This document shows positions 47,188-56,227 of a DNA stretch of 64,000 bases, piece after piece. Within the stretch, counting starts at the first letter, position 1; each line of letters starts with the position of its first letter. Made by a program: the position numbers and the translations under genes. Source of the DNA: Pseudoalteromonas luteoviolacea (lineage in GTDB: Bacteria > Pseudomonadota > Gammaproteobacteria > Enterobacterales > Alteromonadaceae); the NCBI RefSeq assembly GCF_001696455.1, contig NZ_MAUJ01000001.1, positions 1,612,001-1,676,000 on the forward strand. The letters are read 5' to 3'. The notes under the pieces were generated by a model. It ran no database searches. It was not told where the DNA came from and saw only the letters and a program-made list of their open reading frames with translations.

Positions 47188-48063
47188 TCAGCCCATTTTA
47201 AGGTCTTCTAGTAGCTGATTTAACCAAGATGGCGCTGATTCATGGCTGAGCAAATAAACTTGCTCGGTGTATTCTAAATTTTCAGAGCACTCAGGCAATT
47301 CACATAATTGCCATTCTCTAACAATGTAATCAGGCAAATATGCCAACGCCAATCCGCTTTTAACGAGTTGACCAAGTACGGCATAGTCGTTAACCACCCA
47401 CTTTATATTCCTACCTACTTTTGGTGCCAGCCAACCATCACACCCTATTCCTCTTTGCTCACCGCAAAATGGCGACGTATCAGGCGCTGCAAAGGGATAT
47501 TGAACTAACTGTGTTGAACAGATGCTTTTGTGCTTTCGCATTGGGTGGCTCTGTCCCATAGCTATTTGCATCGTTAGTTCGCCGAGCTTTGTTAAGTGAA
47601 TATCATTTGGCAGATCTTTTACAACTTCTCCTGTTACGATGGCTAGATCCACTTCCCCTGCGAGTAATTTATGCACAGCATTTGACTCATATTGCGTGTC
47701 AAAAATTAACGTAATGTGCTCATTCGAGTTGGTTTGACGTGCTAAAACGCTTGCCCATTTGAATTGCAAAATACTCGAAGCTGCAACAACACATTTAATG
47801 GCGTTACTTCCTTGCGTTAACTGTGTTTTGGTATCTTCGGCTAAATTGGTCAAAGCCACAGCTCTAGGCTGCAACATCAAGCCATGTTCATTTAAACGTA
47901 ATGACTTGCCTACTCTGTCAAACAACTTAACTTGTAAAGAGCCTTCTAACCGCTTTAAAGATTTTGATAATGCACTGGGTGAGGTATCGAGGATCTGGGC
48001 AGCCTTTTGCAAATTCTGTTGCTGCGCGATAACGATAAACTTGTGTAAATCAGCTATTTCCAT
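47188..48063 (-). CDS. LysR-family transcriptional regulator
   Basis: A regulator of about 291 residues. I take the ATG at 48063 (MEIADLHKFIV), because the longer frame adds a hydrophobic leader that does not fit the family. The winged helix-turn-helix (QKAAQILDTSPSALSKSLKR) is followed by the substrate-binding domain. It is divergent from an exported-protein and LysE exporter pair with a gap of about 90 bases, so it probably controls them. Confidence 0.88.
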   Translation of the reverse strand: MEIADLHKFIVIAQQQNLQKAAQILDTSPSALSKSLKRLEGSLQVKLFDRVGKSLRLNEHGLMLQPRAVALTNLAEDTKTQLTQGSNAIKCVVAASSILQFKWASVLARQTNSNEHITLIFDTQYESNAVHKLLAGEVDLAIVTGEVVKDLPNDIHLTKLGELTMQIAMGQSHPMRKHKSICSTQLVQYPFAAPDTSPFCGEQRGIGCDGWLAPKVGRNIKWVVNDYAVLGQLVKSGLALAYLPDYIVREWQLCELPECSENLEYTEQVYLLSHESAPSWLNQLLEDLKMG

Positions 48064-48156
48064 TTTGGAATCTATAACCACAATTAAGAAACGATTTAGA
48101 ACTAAAAATAGCATACTCTAAACTACCTCTAACACTTTTTATTTTGATAGCTTCCT

Positions 48157-48789
48157 ATGAAAAACGTTTTTATTGGCTTTTTACTGATTTGCATTGGTAG
48201 CGCTGTGCGAGCGCATGACCATTCTATAGGCTTACATGGTATGGTTTTATTTTCAGTTGATGATCGCATATATGCCTCCCACCTGCCGATGCCAAGTGGA
48301 AAACACGCCGTACAATTTATTTTTGAAGCGCAGCTGCCAAACCAATATAGAGCGCAATTAATGCCTTTTTTAAAAGCGAATACGCTGGTAACCGTCCGAC
48401 CAGAGACATTCTCTCTAAACGAACTGAGAGCTGGCAGCCTCACGCAATTTTCAGGCGATATTTTTATCGGTCACTTTGAACGTACAGGTAAAGTTAAATA
48501 TACGGACATCACATTTCATGTTCAAAACGTCTTGTTAAATAAACCTGTGAGTACATCACAACAAAACGGGCAGTTTTATGCACTTGGACTTGGCAATAAC
48601 ACCTGTTTACTCGTACATAAAATTGGGAAATCTCCGAGTTTTGATCAAATTGCAAAAGCCCAATGTGACTATGATGCAGGGCATACAACTGAGCAAAGCA
48701 GCTCAACAAACCGACCATTTACAACATTTGAATTGACTGATTTTGCAAATCCTGAAACGCTATACTTAGAAACCAGTGATTTTAAATAA
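48157..48789 (+). CDS. exported protein of unknown function
   Basis: A 210-residue protein with a signal peptide (cleavage after VRA, about residue 19) and a mature start rich in histidine (HDHSIGLHG), which might bind a metal. Two cysteines (NNTCLLV, AQCDYD) could pair. The start of the exporter gene follows by 9 bases, so both are in one operon under the divergent LysR. No family recognised. Confidence 0.6.
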   Translation: MKNVFIGFLLICIGSAVRAHDHSIGLHGMVLFSVDDRIYASHLPMPSGKHAVQFIFEAQLPNQYRAQLMPFLKANTLVTVRPETFSLNELRAGSLTQFSGDIFIGHFERTGKVKYTDITFHVQNVLLNKPVSTSQQNGQFYALGLGNNTCLLVHKIGKSPSFDQIAKAQCDYDAGHTTEQSSSTNRPFTTFELTDFANPETLYLETSDFK

Positions 48790-48798
48790 GGACTCGCT

Positions 48799-49428
48799 AT
48801 GCCTTCACTAGAAATACTCGCGGCCTTTTCTGTCGTTTGCTTTTTACTGAGTATTACCCCTGGCCCTTCAATTTTGTACATTATGGCGCGCAGTATAAGT
48901 CAAGGCCCAAGTGCTGGAGTATCAGCAGCAAGCGGGATGGCAATTGGCTCTTTTGTATATGTAATTGCGACGGTACTAGGATTAGCTGCCATTTTTAAAT
49001 ACTCCCCCATTGCTTACACAGGATTAAAAATTGCTGGCGCTGTGTACTTAGTATACTTAGGCTGGCAATACTTTAAGCCAAAAGAGCAAGCAGAGAGTAA
49101 CCCCTCACTTACCAAAGCAAATAACTTTGCCATTATGAAACAAAGTTTTGTAGTGGAGCTCACAAACCCAAAAACAGCGTTGTTCTTTTTAGCTTTTTTA
49201 CCTCAGTTTGTGACTAACGAAGGTGCGCCAGTATCTGCTCAGCTAATGGTGCTCGGTGTGGTATACACTCTAATCACCCTTTGCTGTGATATTTCTATCG
49301 CACTGCTCTCAGGCAAAATGGGGAACTGGCTTAACCAAAAAAGTAATCAGAGTCAATGGCCGGACAAACTAGCTGGCTGTGTGATGTTTACGTTGGCCGG
49401 CGTGATAGGCTACGAGAGCACAAAATAA
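48799..49428 (+). CDS. LysE/RhtB-family amino-acid exporter
   Basis: A 209-residue inner-membrane protein with about six helices. The start SVVCFLLSITPGPSILYIMA and the block VVELTNPKTALFFLAFLPQF are the family signatures. It exports amino acids or similar metabolites. The substrate is not set by sequence alone. It is the second gene of the LysR-linked operon. A hairpin follows (ATGGTAA / TTACCAT, 49453-49492). Confidence 0.9.
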   Translation: MPSLEILAAFSVVCFLLSITPGPSILYIMARSISQGPSAGVSAASGMAIGSFVYVIATVLGLAAIFKYSPIAYTGLKIAGAVYLVYLGWQYFKPKEQAESNPSLTKANNFAIMKQSFVVELTNPKTALFFLAFLPQFVTNEGAPVSAQLMVLGVVYTLITLCCDISIALLSGKMGNWLNQKSNQSQWPDKLAGCVMFTLAGVIGYESTK

Positions 49429-49768
49429 ACACATTAGTGGCTATTTTTTATTATGGTAAAAGTGATAAGCCGAAAAAGATTTATCTTACCATGTTGATAA
49501 GTATTGCTCTTCATATAAGAGCATACTCCCTCAATTCTGATGAATCTTGAAACGGTGATTCCTAAGCCTTTAATCAAATAAAGCACAATTTCATCGATGT
49601 CTTTGAGTCGCTCTACAATATAAAGCTAAGGGCACTCAATCTTATGACTAAACTTCAATTAACGTATAACTCTAAAAACAGCCGGTGAGAAATCGTTTCA
49701 TAAAATGAGTAATTTAAGAGCGCAGGCTAGCATTTTTGCATCCGATGCTGAGAAAATTATTATATTTT
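49429..49768. other. 340-base gap with a hairpin
   Basis: ATGGTAA (49453-49459) faces TTACCAT (49486-49492) with an inner GATAA / TTATC pair. This is probably the transcript end of the exporter gene. Nothing else was recognised. Confidence 0.4.
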
Positions 49769-50092
49769 TTAATACGTCCGCACTTTTAATATATCAAATA
49801 AGACTTTTCCACTTGTGCATTCAGCCCCAGATTTATTATGTAAAGTAATTGTATAGTTGTTTGCTAAAGCTGTGTTTAAAAGCATTAGGGTGTTCTGTAA
49901 TTCTATTTCACTTTGTACATTAAGATAGAATCGTTCACCTTGACAATCATCTTTGTGAGGTTGATGCATTATTTCAACCATAAGTTCACGCCCATCAACT
50001 AAAGTTATTTCTTCGATTTTTCCTTGAGCAACAAATGAGTTAGCGTGCACATTAAAACTACAAAATAATATTAGAACTAAAAAGGCTTTCAC
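49769..50092 (-). CDS. small exported protein
   Basis: A 107-residue protein with a signal peptide (FLVLILFCSFNVHA, cut after residue 17). Two cysteines in the mature part (DDCQGE, AECTSG) suggest a disulfide. No family recognised. Single gene. Confidence 0.55.
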   Translation of the reverse strand: MKAFLVLILFCSFNVHANSFVAQGKIEEITLVDGRELMVEIMHQPHKDDCQGERFYLNVQSEIELQNTLMLLNTALANNYTITLHNKSGAECTSGKVLFDILKVRTY

Positions 50093-50423
50093 TATGGCCC
50101 CCTAAAAAACTTCGATTAACAGGTTAATAATTGCGGACTAAAATTGAGCGAAGCGAAAGCGCTAAAAATTTAATATCCGCTTTAAAAACTTTTCATGCAC
50201 GGCAATTTAACTTTCAAGAAATAATGCACCTATAATCAACAAAACCACAAAAAATCATGCAAACTCCTAAAAATACTAAACATGACAGATATTAATACTC
50301 CATTTATGTCTTCGTCAATTTGTGTATTTCCAAAGTTGTTAGGTGCGGCTACAATGGCCTTCTTTAATTACTTTATGCATGCGCCATTTTAGTAGGTTGG
50401 CTTTCCTTGGCTTTATAACTCTT
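50093..50423. other. 330-base gap, nothing recognised
   Basis: AT-rich sequence between two small minus-strand genes for exported proteins. I see no gene, strong hairpin or repeat. Confidence 0.4.
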
Positions 50424-50834
50424 CTAATTCCAAGGTACAGTCCTCAACTCAGATAGCTTATACCTTTCAGGTACAATACACGTTACGAATTTATTTTCTG
50501 ATTCATTTAACTTACTATAATTTAAGTAAATGTATGCAGAGCTAAAACTCTTATCTGACATAGAAAGGTTGGTTTGATAGTAACTGCCAGAGAACTCAAG
50601 TGTCTCATTGAATTCCAAATCAACAATCAATTCCTTTTTTAGCTCTAAAGTAACTCCCTTAAGGTAGTAGCCATTAAATTTTTTTTGGGTAAAAATTTCA
50701 AAATCACTGTAATCACTATTCAGCTTCACAGTTCGCATAAAGATATTTAATTTGTCATTATTACCTTCACAAGCAAAAACATTACCAATCATAGTAAAGT
50801 AAGCTAAAAGCACAGTTAAAATATTCTTTTTCAT
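50424..50834 (-). CDS. small exported protein
   Basis: About 136 residues from the ATG at 50834 (MKKNILTVLLAYF); the frame also allows a start three codons earlier. Signal peptide cut near VFA before CEGNND. One more cysteine (TCIVPE) could pair with the first. It is beta-rich and of unknown family. It is not closely linked to a neighbour. Confidence 0.55.
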   Translation of the reverse strand: MKKNILTVLLAYFTMIGNVFACEGNNDKLNIFMRTVKLNSDYSDFEIFTQKKFNGYYLKGVTLELKKELIVDLEFNETLEFSGSYYQTNLSMSDKSFSSAYIYLNYSKLNESENKFVTCIVPERYKLSELRTVPWN

Positions 50835-51008
50835 TTTTGTCACTCGTTATTAACCCTTTCTAGCTACTCGCCAGAAACACAGTACATATGAATCAATAAA
50901 AGGTGTATAAATATAGAATAGTAGATACACGACACCCATCTTAATTTATACCACAACTACATCTCGACATGTTTCAAAGCAGAAACAAACCACTAAAAAT
51001 TGCTCAAT

Positions 51009-51365
51009 TCACTTTGTAGTCCATTCATCCTCTCTAAGTCGGCTACGAACAGCCCTTTCCGCATCCCTCCAACCAGCTATTTTTTCCGATAATTCGTAGC
51101 TGCTGCATTTAGTAGTCGCGCCATTCGCAAACTTACCACCAGTGAGAGAACCCGCCGTACCTCCAATTAATGCGGCAACAATTGTTCGACCAGCAATTGC
51201 CTCAGACTCAATACTATCCGTATCAAACCCTGCATTACCCATTGCCATTTTGGTAAAGCCTGCAGATACAAATCCATGACCAAACTTTCTGCCAGAAGCA
51301 ACTAAAGTAATACCGTCAACCAAGGCATGACTTCTTGCCCACTCTAGTTGCTGCGCAAACTCAAG
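51009..51365 (-). pseudogene. fragment of a polymorphic-toxin gene (RHS/CDI type)
   Basis: An open frame without a proper start, closed upstream by a stop at 51366-51368. It reads FAQQLEWARSHALVDGITLV, then RKFGHGFVSAGFTKMAMGNA and IVAALIGGTAGSLTGGKFANGA. The last two blocks are a known pre-toxin region in RHS and haemagglutinin-type toxins. The final 30 residues differ and may be the rest of a toxin tip. The carrier gene is gone, so this is a relic. A transposase relic lies directly upstream of it. Confidence 0.65.
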
Positions 51366-51375
51366 CTACCCGAAA

Positions 51376-51501
51376 TCAACGCCTTGGAATTTTGCGGCCC
51401 GTCAAATCGACAAGCACTAAATAGTACTTAAATTCAATTGGCAGCCCTTTTGGCATGTGCTTTGTTGGGTTACCAGCAAAGCGCAAGGTGAATTGGGTTG
51501 T
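51376..51501 (-). pseudogene. transposase C-terminal fragment
   Basis: The frame, without a start, reads LRFAGNPTKHMPKGLPIEFK followed by YYLVLVDLTGRKIPRR. This matches from memory the end of REP-associated/IS200-like transposases (VGNPR..MPQGLP...DYLELVDWTGR.IR). Only about 40 residues remain. It lies beside the toxin relic, so mobile-element activity may have truncated that gene. Confidence 0.55.
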
Positions 51502-51564
51502 TTACCTTCTTTCTGCTCTTTGCGAAATTTATAAACACTTGTGATTCTAAAAACCGCTTGCGAG

Positions 51565-51608
51565 TAGTACATAACAAAGTTAGCATATAACAAATTTGTT
51601 ATGTACTA
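51565..51608. promoter_or_regulatory. operator of the arsenic operon
   Basis: TAGTACATAACAAA (51565-51578) and TTTGTTATGTACTA (51595-51608) form 14-bp inverted arms. A third half-site makes the inner perfect palindrome ATAACAAATTTGTTAT (51587-51602). It lies 22 bases before the GTG of the ArsC-ArsR gene and is the natural binding site for its ArsR half. Arsenite would release the repressor (known for the family). Confidence 0.8.
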
Positions 51609-51629
51609 ACTTTTGATAAAGGCACTGAT

Positions 51630-52391
51630 GTGAAAGTTTTGTTTTTATGTACCGAGAATTCAGCTAGGTCTTTAATGGCAGAAGTACTGTTAAAACACCA
51701 TGGCAAAGGGCAATACGAAGTGTATAGCGCAGGTACTGAGCCCAGTGGCGTTGACCCTCGTACACTGACAGCCATTGGGCACTTTGGTCTGAATACCGAA
51801 GGCCTCAATTCACAACATATCGATGAGTTTACACACATGCACTTTGATTACGTCATCACTTTGTGTAGTAGTGCGACCAAAGAATGTGAAGGTAGAGTCA
51901 ATGGCGTAAATTGCTTAGCGTGGGACATAAAAGAACCGAAAACACGCTCTGGCGACAATCCATTTGAAAAAACACTGCAAGAGATCAACGAAAAAATACA
52001 ATCCTTATTGCTAGAACGTGCACCACAGCCACCAGCAACAGTTGACCCAACTGCTTTCTTTAAAGCAATGGCAGACGAAACGAGGTTGAAAACCTTACTG
52101 ATCATTGCTGTGGAAAAGGAAGCCTGTGTTTGTGAACTTATGACAGCTCTGGATGAGCCAAGTCAGCCTAAAGTATCTCGTCACTTAGCACAATTGAGAA
52201 AAGTCGGCATCTTATCCGACAGAAAATATCATCAGTGGGTGTTTTATTCTCTCAACCCAACCTTACCTGAGTGGATGAAACACACCATCACTTCGACAGT
52301 CATAAACGAACCCCGCTTTATTGAGCAACAACTCGCACGACTCAATGCGATGGGCGATCGCCCGACTCGTTTTTCAAATCTATGTAGTTAA
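51630..52391 (+). CDS. arsenate reductase-ArsR repressor fusion
   Basis: A 253-residue fusion. Residues 1-130 are a low-molecular-weight tyrosine-phosphatase-type arsenate reductase with the CX5R loop LCTENSARS (Cys7, Arg13) and a C-terminal cysteine pair region (LCSSATKEC). Residues 140-250 are an ArsR winged-helix repressor with metal-site ACVCELM and recognition helix [15 protein letters not shown]. One protein thus reduces arsenate and senses arsenite. The GTG start is supported by AAAGG seven bases upstream. It is the first gene of the arsenic operon, behind a clear operator. Confidence 0.92.
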   Translation: MKVLFLCTENSARSLMAEVLLKHHGKGQYEVYSAGTEPSGVDPRTLTAIGHFGLNTEGLNSQHIDEFTHMHFDYVITLCSSATKECEGRVNGVNCLAWDIKEPKTRSGDNPFEKTLQEINEKIQSLLLERAPQPPATVDPTAFFKAMADETRLKTLLIIAVEKEACVCELMTALDEPSQPKVSRHLAQLRKVGILSDRKYHQWVFYSLNPTLPEWMKHTITSTVINEPRFIEQQLARLNAMGDRPTRFSNLCS

Positions 52392-52402
52392 GAGGTATTT
52401 TA

Positions 52403-53425
52403 ATGGGTATTTTTGAGCGTTACCTATCTGTATGGGTCGCGGCAAGTATTGCACTCGGTGTGGGGCTCGGCATTGCGTTTCCAGCGCTTTTTGAAGTCGT
52501 TGCGTCATTGAGCATCTCTAATGTGAACTTGGTTGTTGCGCTTTTTATCTGGGTCATGATTTACCCAATGATGGTGCAAATCGATTTCTCTACGATTAAA
52601 GAAGTAGGTAAAAACCCGCAAGGATTGGTCCTCACGATTGTTATTAATTGGTTGGTTAAACCCTTTTCGATGGCAGCGCTTGGCTGGCTATTTTTTGAGG
52701 GTATATTCGCTAATTATGTCTCTCCAGAAACCGCTCAAGAATACATTGCAGGTATGATTTTACTGGGCGTTGCGCCCTGTACTGCCATGGTGTTTGTGTG
52801 GTCTCAACTGACCAAAGGCGATGCCAATTATACTCTGGTACAAGTTTCGGTAAACGATGTCATCATGATTTTTGCGTTTGCGCCTATAGCGGGGTTGTTG
52901 CTAGGCGTATCAGATATTCATGTTCCATGGAGTACCTTATTTGTTTCAGTGGTGTTGTATGTACTCATGCCGCTTGTAGCAGGTATTTTCACCAGAAAAA
53001 GACTAAATAACTCAGGCAAGAATGACGACGCAATAAATGCTTTGCTCTCGAAGCTCAAACCTTTTTCTGTCGTTGGATTGTTGGCAACGGTGGTTTTGTT
53101 GTTTGGTTTTCAAGCCAACACCATCATTGCGCAACCACTTAATATCGTGCTCATTGCAATCCCTTTAATATTGCAAACGTACGGTATTTTCTTTATCGCA
53201 TATTTTGCAGCACTGAAACTCAAGTTAAAACACAATATTGCAGCCCCTGCATGTTTGATAGGGACTTCTAATTTTTTTGAGTTGGCTGTAGCTGTCGCAA
53301 TATCACTGTTCGGTTTACATTCAGGCGCAGCGCTTGCGACCGTGGTTGGCGTATTAGTAGAAGTGCCAGTTATGTTATCGCTGGTTGCAATAGTGAACAA
53401 AACCAAGCACTGGTTTAACCCTTAA
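52403..53425 (+). CDS. arsB: ACR3-family arsenite exporter
   Basis: A 340-residue inner-membrane protein with about ten helices, starting [20 protein letters not shown]. The conserved [13 protein letters not shown] holds the cysteine used for arsenite transport, and [18 protein letters not shown] is another family signature. It starts 11 bases after the ArsC-ArsR gene, in the same operon. It removes the arsenite made by the reductase. It is the ACR3 type (often called acr3), not the classic E. coli ArsB pump. Confidence 0.92.
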   Translation: MGIFERYLSVWVAASIALGVGLGIAFPALFEVVASLSISNVNLVVALFIWVMIYPMMVQIDFSTIKEVGKNPQGLVLTIVINWLVKPFSMAALGWLFFEGIFANYVSPETAQEYIAGMILLGVAPCTAMVFVWSQLTKGDANYTLVQVSVNDVIMIFAFAPIAGLLLGVSDIHVPWSTLFVSVVLYVLMPLVAGIFTRKRLNNSGKNDDAINALLSKLKPFSVVGLLATVVLLFGFQANTIIAQPLNIVLIAIPLILQTYGIFFIAYFAALKLKLKHNIAAPACLIGTSNFFELAVAVAISLFGLHSGAALATVVGVLVEVPVMLSLVAIVNKTKHWFNP

Positions 53426-53445
53426 TTTTTAATTGAGAGATTTGT

Positions 53446-53934
53446 ATGCAAACTCACCCTTTTGACAAGTTAACGTTAGACAATGGTACAACATTTATCT
53501 TTACTCCCTGCCCGGGTACGAAGGAAGTCGCACTGGAAGCATCCGTGCGTCATTTACAAGAGGCTGGTGCGCAAGCAATCGTCACGCTAATGTACGACAC
53601 AGAGATGCAAAAACACAACGCTGAGGACTTGCCAACGGCTTGTGAAAAGTTAGGGGTGCAGTGGTTTCAACTGCCTCTACCAGATGATGACGCACCTAAT
53701 GTTGACTTTACACAGGCGTATAACGCCAATATCGCCGCGATCATGTCAATATTAGAGCAAAAAGGCACGCTTGCTGTGCATTGCAAAGGTGGCTCAGGCA
53801 GAACAGGGCTAGTTATTGGCCTACTTATGAAGCAGCAGGGCTATGAAAACGAGCAAATCATCAAGCAGGTGCAACAAATCAGGCCCAAAGCCCTAAAGCA
53901 TCCTACTCAGTTGGCGTTTTTTAACAACTTCTAG
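53446..53934 (+). CDS. tyrosine/dual-specificity phosphatase-like protein of the arsenic operon
   Basis: A 162-residue protein with the phosphatase loop VHCKGGSGRTG (Cys113, Arg119) and general-acid region PLPDDDAPN. It is close in size to CDKN3-like and bacterial dual-specificity phosphatases. It starts 20 bases after the ACR3 gene and is the third gene of the operon. Its role in arsenic resistance is unknown: it may be a second arsenate-handling enzyme or a signalling phosphatase. Confidence 0.8.
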   Translation: MQTHPFDKLTLDNGTTFIFTPCPGTKEVALEASVRHLQEAGAQAIVTLMYDTEMQKHNAEDLPTACEKLGVQWFQLPLPDDDAPNVDFTQAYNANIAAIMSILEQKGTLAVHCKGGSGRTGLVIGLLMKQQGYENEQIIKQVQQIRPKALKHPTQLAFFNNF

Positions 53935-53946
53935 CCTCTAATCACG

Positions 53947-53966
53947 GTGAGCGTACCAACGCTCAC
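53947..53966. terminator. hairpin between convergent genes
   Basis: GTGAGCGT / ACGCTCAC, a perfect 8-bp stem with loop ACCA, 12 bases after the phosphatase stop and just at the end of the minus-strand LysR gene. It may serve both. Confidence 0.7.
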
Positions 53967-54850
53967 TCAAGCTGTTTAATCGCCAATTGCACGTGCTCGA
54001 TGAAGCGTTTCACCTTGACTGGCACATGCTTTTTACCTGAGTAAAATGCGTTTAAAACCAAATCTTCTGGCTCATTGTTTAAATTTATTTTGACAAGTTC
54101 ACCGGATGCAATCTCAGCAGCACATGCATGCAGAGGTAGCAATGCAAAGCCAATCCCCTTCAACGCTGCTGACTTTGCCATATGCCCACTATTAACTTTA
54201 AACCGAGATTGTACGTTTAGTGTGATGTTTTCTTTAAATCGCCATGGCATCCCCTGCATAACAGAATGTGTTGTAATACAAGGCTGTTTACTCAGTGCTT
54301 CGAGCGTATCGATATTTGTGTGCTTATCTAGTAACGAAGGCGCTGCCACAACACAACTTGCCCAGCGACACATCTCCTTTGCAACCCAGCCAGAGTCATC
54401 CAATTGCCCCCGATTAAAAGTAAGCACAACGTCAAATCCATCTAGCAGCCCCTCTTTGGGATTGAGCTGTGTATCACAACTAAATCGCAATTGCGGATGG
54501 TTTACAGCAAACTCAGCAACTATATCAGCCATAAAAGGTAAATCTGGGGTCATTACTTTAAGATGACCTGCGACTACCTCGCCACCCTGCTTAGCCGAGA
54601 CTAAGGCTTCTTCTATGGCTAATAAGTTCGGCGTCAAGGAATCAAACAACATCTTACCTGCAATGGTTGGGTGCATCTTTCGTGTCGTACGCTCTAATAA
54701 ACGTACGTTCAATTGCGCCTCTAATAACGCCAGATGTCGACTTACATTGGAAGTCGGTAAATGTAACTTTTCAGCCGCCAATTTAATGCTGCAATTTTCG
54801 TAAATCGCTTTAAAACTGACTAACCACTTTATTTCTATCTCTTCAAGCAC
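53963..54850 (-). CDS. LysR-family transcriptional regulator
   Basis: A 295-residue regulator beginning at a GTG (54850). The helix-turn-helix (IKLAAEKLHLPTSNVSRHLA) is followed by the substrate-binding domain. It is divergent from a FAD monooxygenase gene across about 100 bases and probably controls it. It resembles the DsdC/CrgA-like group of LysR proteins by length and layout. Confidence 0.88.
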   Translation of the reverse strand: MLEEIEIKWLVSFKAIYENCSIKLAAEKLHLPTSNVSRHLALLEAQLNVRLLERTTRKMHPTIAGKMLFDSLTPNLLAIEEALVSAKQGGEVVAGHLKVMTPDLPFMADIVAEFAVNHPQLRFSCDTQLNPKEGLLDGFDVVLTFNRGQLDDSGWVAKEMCRWASCVVAAPSLLDKHTNIDTLEALSKQPCITTHSVMQGMPWRFKENITLNVQSRFKVNSGHMAKSAALKGIGFALLPLHACAAEIASGELVKINLNNEPEDLVLNAFYSGKKHVPVKVKRFIEHVQLAIKQLE

Positions 54851-54950
54851 CCTTATTATCTCATTGAATAGGATTGTGAAACCTAAAATATCATATTTAT
54901 CCCAAATTCAGTGTTTGAAATAATTTCGCCAACAGACAAGAGGAATAGAT

Positions 54951-56087
54951 ATGAAAATTAACATTGCAATTGTAGGTGCTGGCGTAGCAGGATTAGCGCT
55001 CGCTATTTTAGCAACCGAGCACGGACATAATGTCACGGTATTCGAGCAAAAAAATACCCTCGCTAGCATAGGTGCTGGGGTTACTTTATGGCCAAATGCC
55101 ACCTTTGTGTTAGACCAACTGAACCTGTTAGAAGAGGTGATGCAAATCAGTGGTAAGCCGCTTACGATGTGCAGTATTGATAAATATGGGAATGCGCAAA
55201 CCTTAATGAATATTGAGCAATTAAACAAAGCGTGTGGCTACCCCAGCTTGACCATTTTACGACAAGACCTGATGCGAATCTTGTATCAAAAAGCACAAAG
55301 TTTGGGCATTAAAATTCAATTTCAATATCCAGTCGACAAACAATCGTTGCATTTGTTCATGGACCAGTTTGACTTGGTTGTCGGCGCAGATGGCAGAATG
55401 CGCTCAACAACGCGACAATTGATGTTTGGCCAACATTACCAACCTCAATATCAAGGGTTCATTAATATTGTTGGTACGAGCCCCCTGAGCACCCAACTCG
55501 CTAACACAATTATTGAGTATCGTGGTGGCGGCCAGCGCTTTGGTATCGTGCCTTCACATCCAGGGACCTGTTACTGGGCAGCAGCCTGGCCGGAGCCCTT
55601 AAACCAAGAGAAGACCTCGGTGGATTGGGCCACAGAACTAACGCATCGCTTTAAAGATTGGCCCAATGCAATTCGACAAGCAATTCAAAGCCGCTATTTA
55701 GCAGACGTTAAACCCATATTTTTACATGACCTTGCGCCATTACCTCACTGGCATAACAAGAATCTTTTATTGATCGGGGATGCCGCTCACGCATCTTTAC
55801 CAACATCAGGTCAAGGTGCATGCCAAGCCCTCGAAGATGCGTGGCATTTGGTTACAGTATTAACCCATGATCTACCACTAAAAAAGGCACTCAAAGCCTT
55901 TTATCAACGCCGCATTGAAAAAACGACAGCCGCTCAGGCCGCTGGTAGGCACATTGCAGCCCAGACCTTTTCTTCTGACGATACCGAAATGGTAAATAGG
56001 ACATTGCCTGATACTAATCAGCTGAGTCAATTTTGGATGCAAGGGTTGACCTCAGATCCAGCGGTATATCAGCCACATTTAGAGTAA
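54951..56087 (+). CDS. FAD-dependent monooxygenase (aromatic hydroxylase type)
   Basis: A 378-residue flavoprotein hydroxylase. The dinucleotide fold starts at once (IAIVGAGVAGLALAI, residues 5-19). DG motif VVGADGRMRS lies near the middle, and the GD motif LLIGDAAHASLPTSGQGACQ near the C-terminal third. Family members hydroxylate salicylate, kynurenine or other aromatics using NAD(P)H and oxygen. Substrate not identifiable. The divergent LysR is its likely regulator. Confidence 0.9.
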   Translation: MKINIAIVGAGVAGLALAILATEHGHNVTVFEQKNTLASIGAGVTLWPNATFVLDQLNLLEEVMQISGKPLTMCSIDKYGNAQTLMNIEQLNKACGYPSLTILRQDLMRILYQKAQSLGIKIQFQYPVDKQSLHLFMDQFDLVVGADGRMRSTTRQLMFGQHYQPQYQGFINIVGTSPLSTQLANTIIEYRGGGQRFGIVPSHPGTCYWAAAWPEPLNQEKTSVDWATELTHRFKDWPNAIRQAIQSRYLADVKPIFLHDLAPLPHWHNKNLLLIGDAAHASLPTSGQGACQALEDAWHLVTVLTHDLPLKKALKAFYQRRIEKTTAAQAAGRHIAAQTFSSDDTEMVNRTLPDTNQLSQFWMQGLTSDPAVYQPHLE

Positions 56088-56227
56088 CCCACATTTTTAG
56101 ATAAGGGTTTAGAGTAAAAGTTGAGTGTTAACTTAATTTAAATAAAAAATCGGTTTCCGGTTGTGTAAAATTCAAACTATCGTAATGTATTAAGAAATCT
56201 CTATAACTCATCAAAAAGAAATCGAAT

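Noticed and set aside
54075..54566. 163-residue plus-strand frame
   Set aside because: Antisense shadow of the LysR gene.
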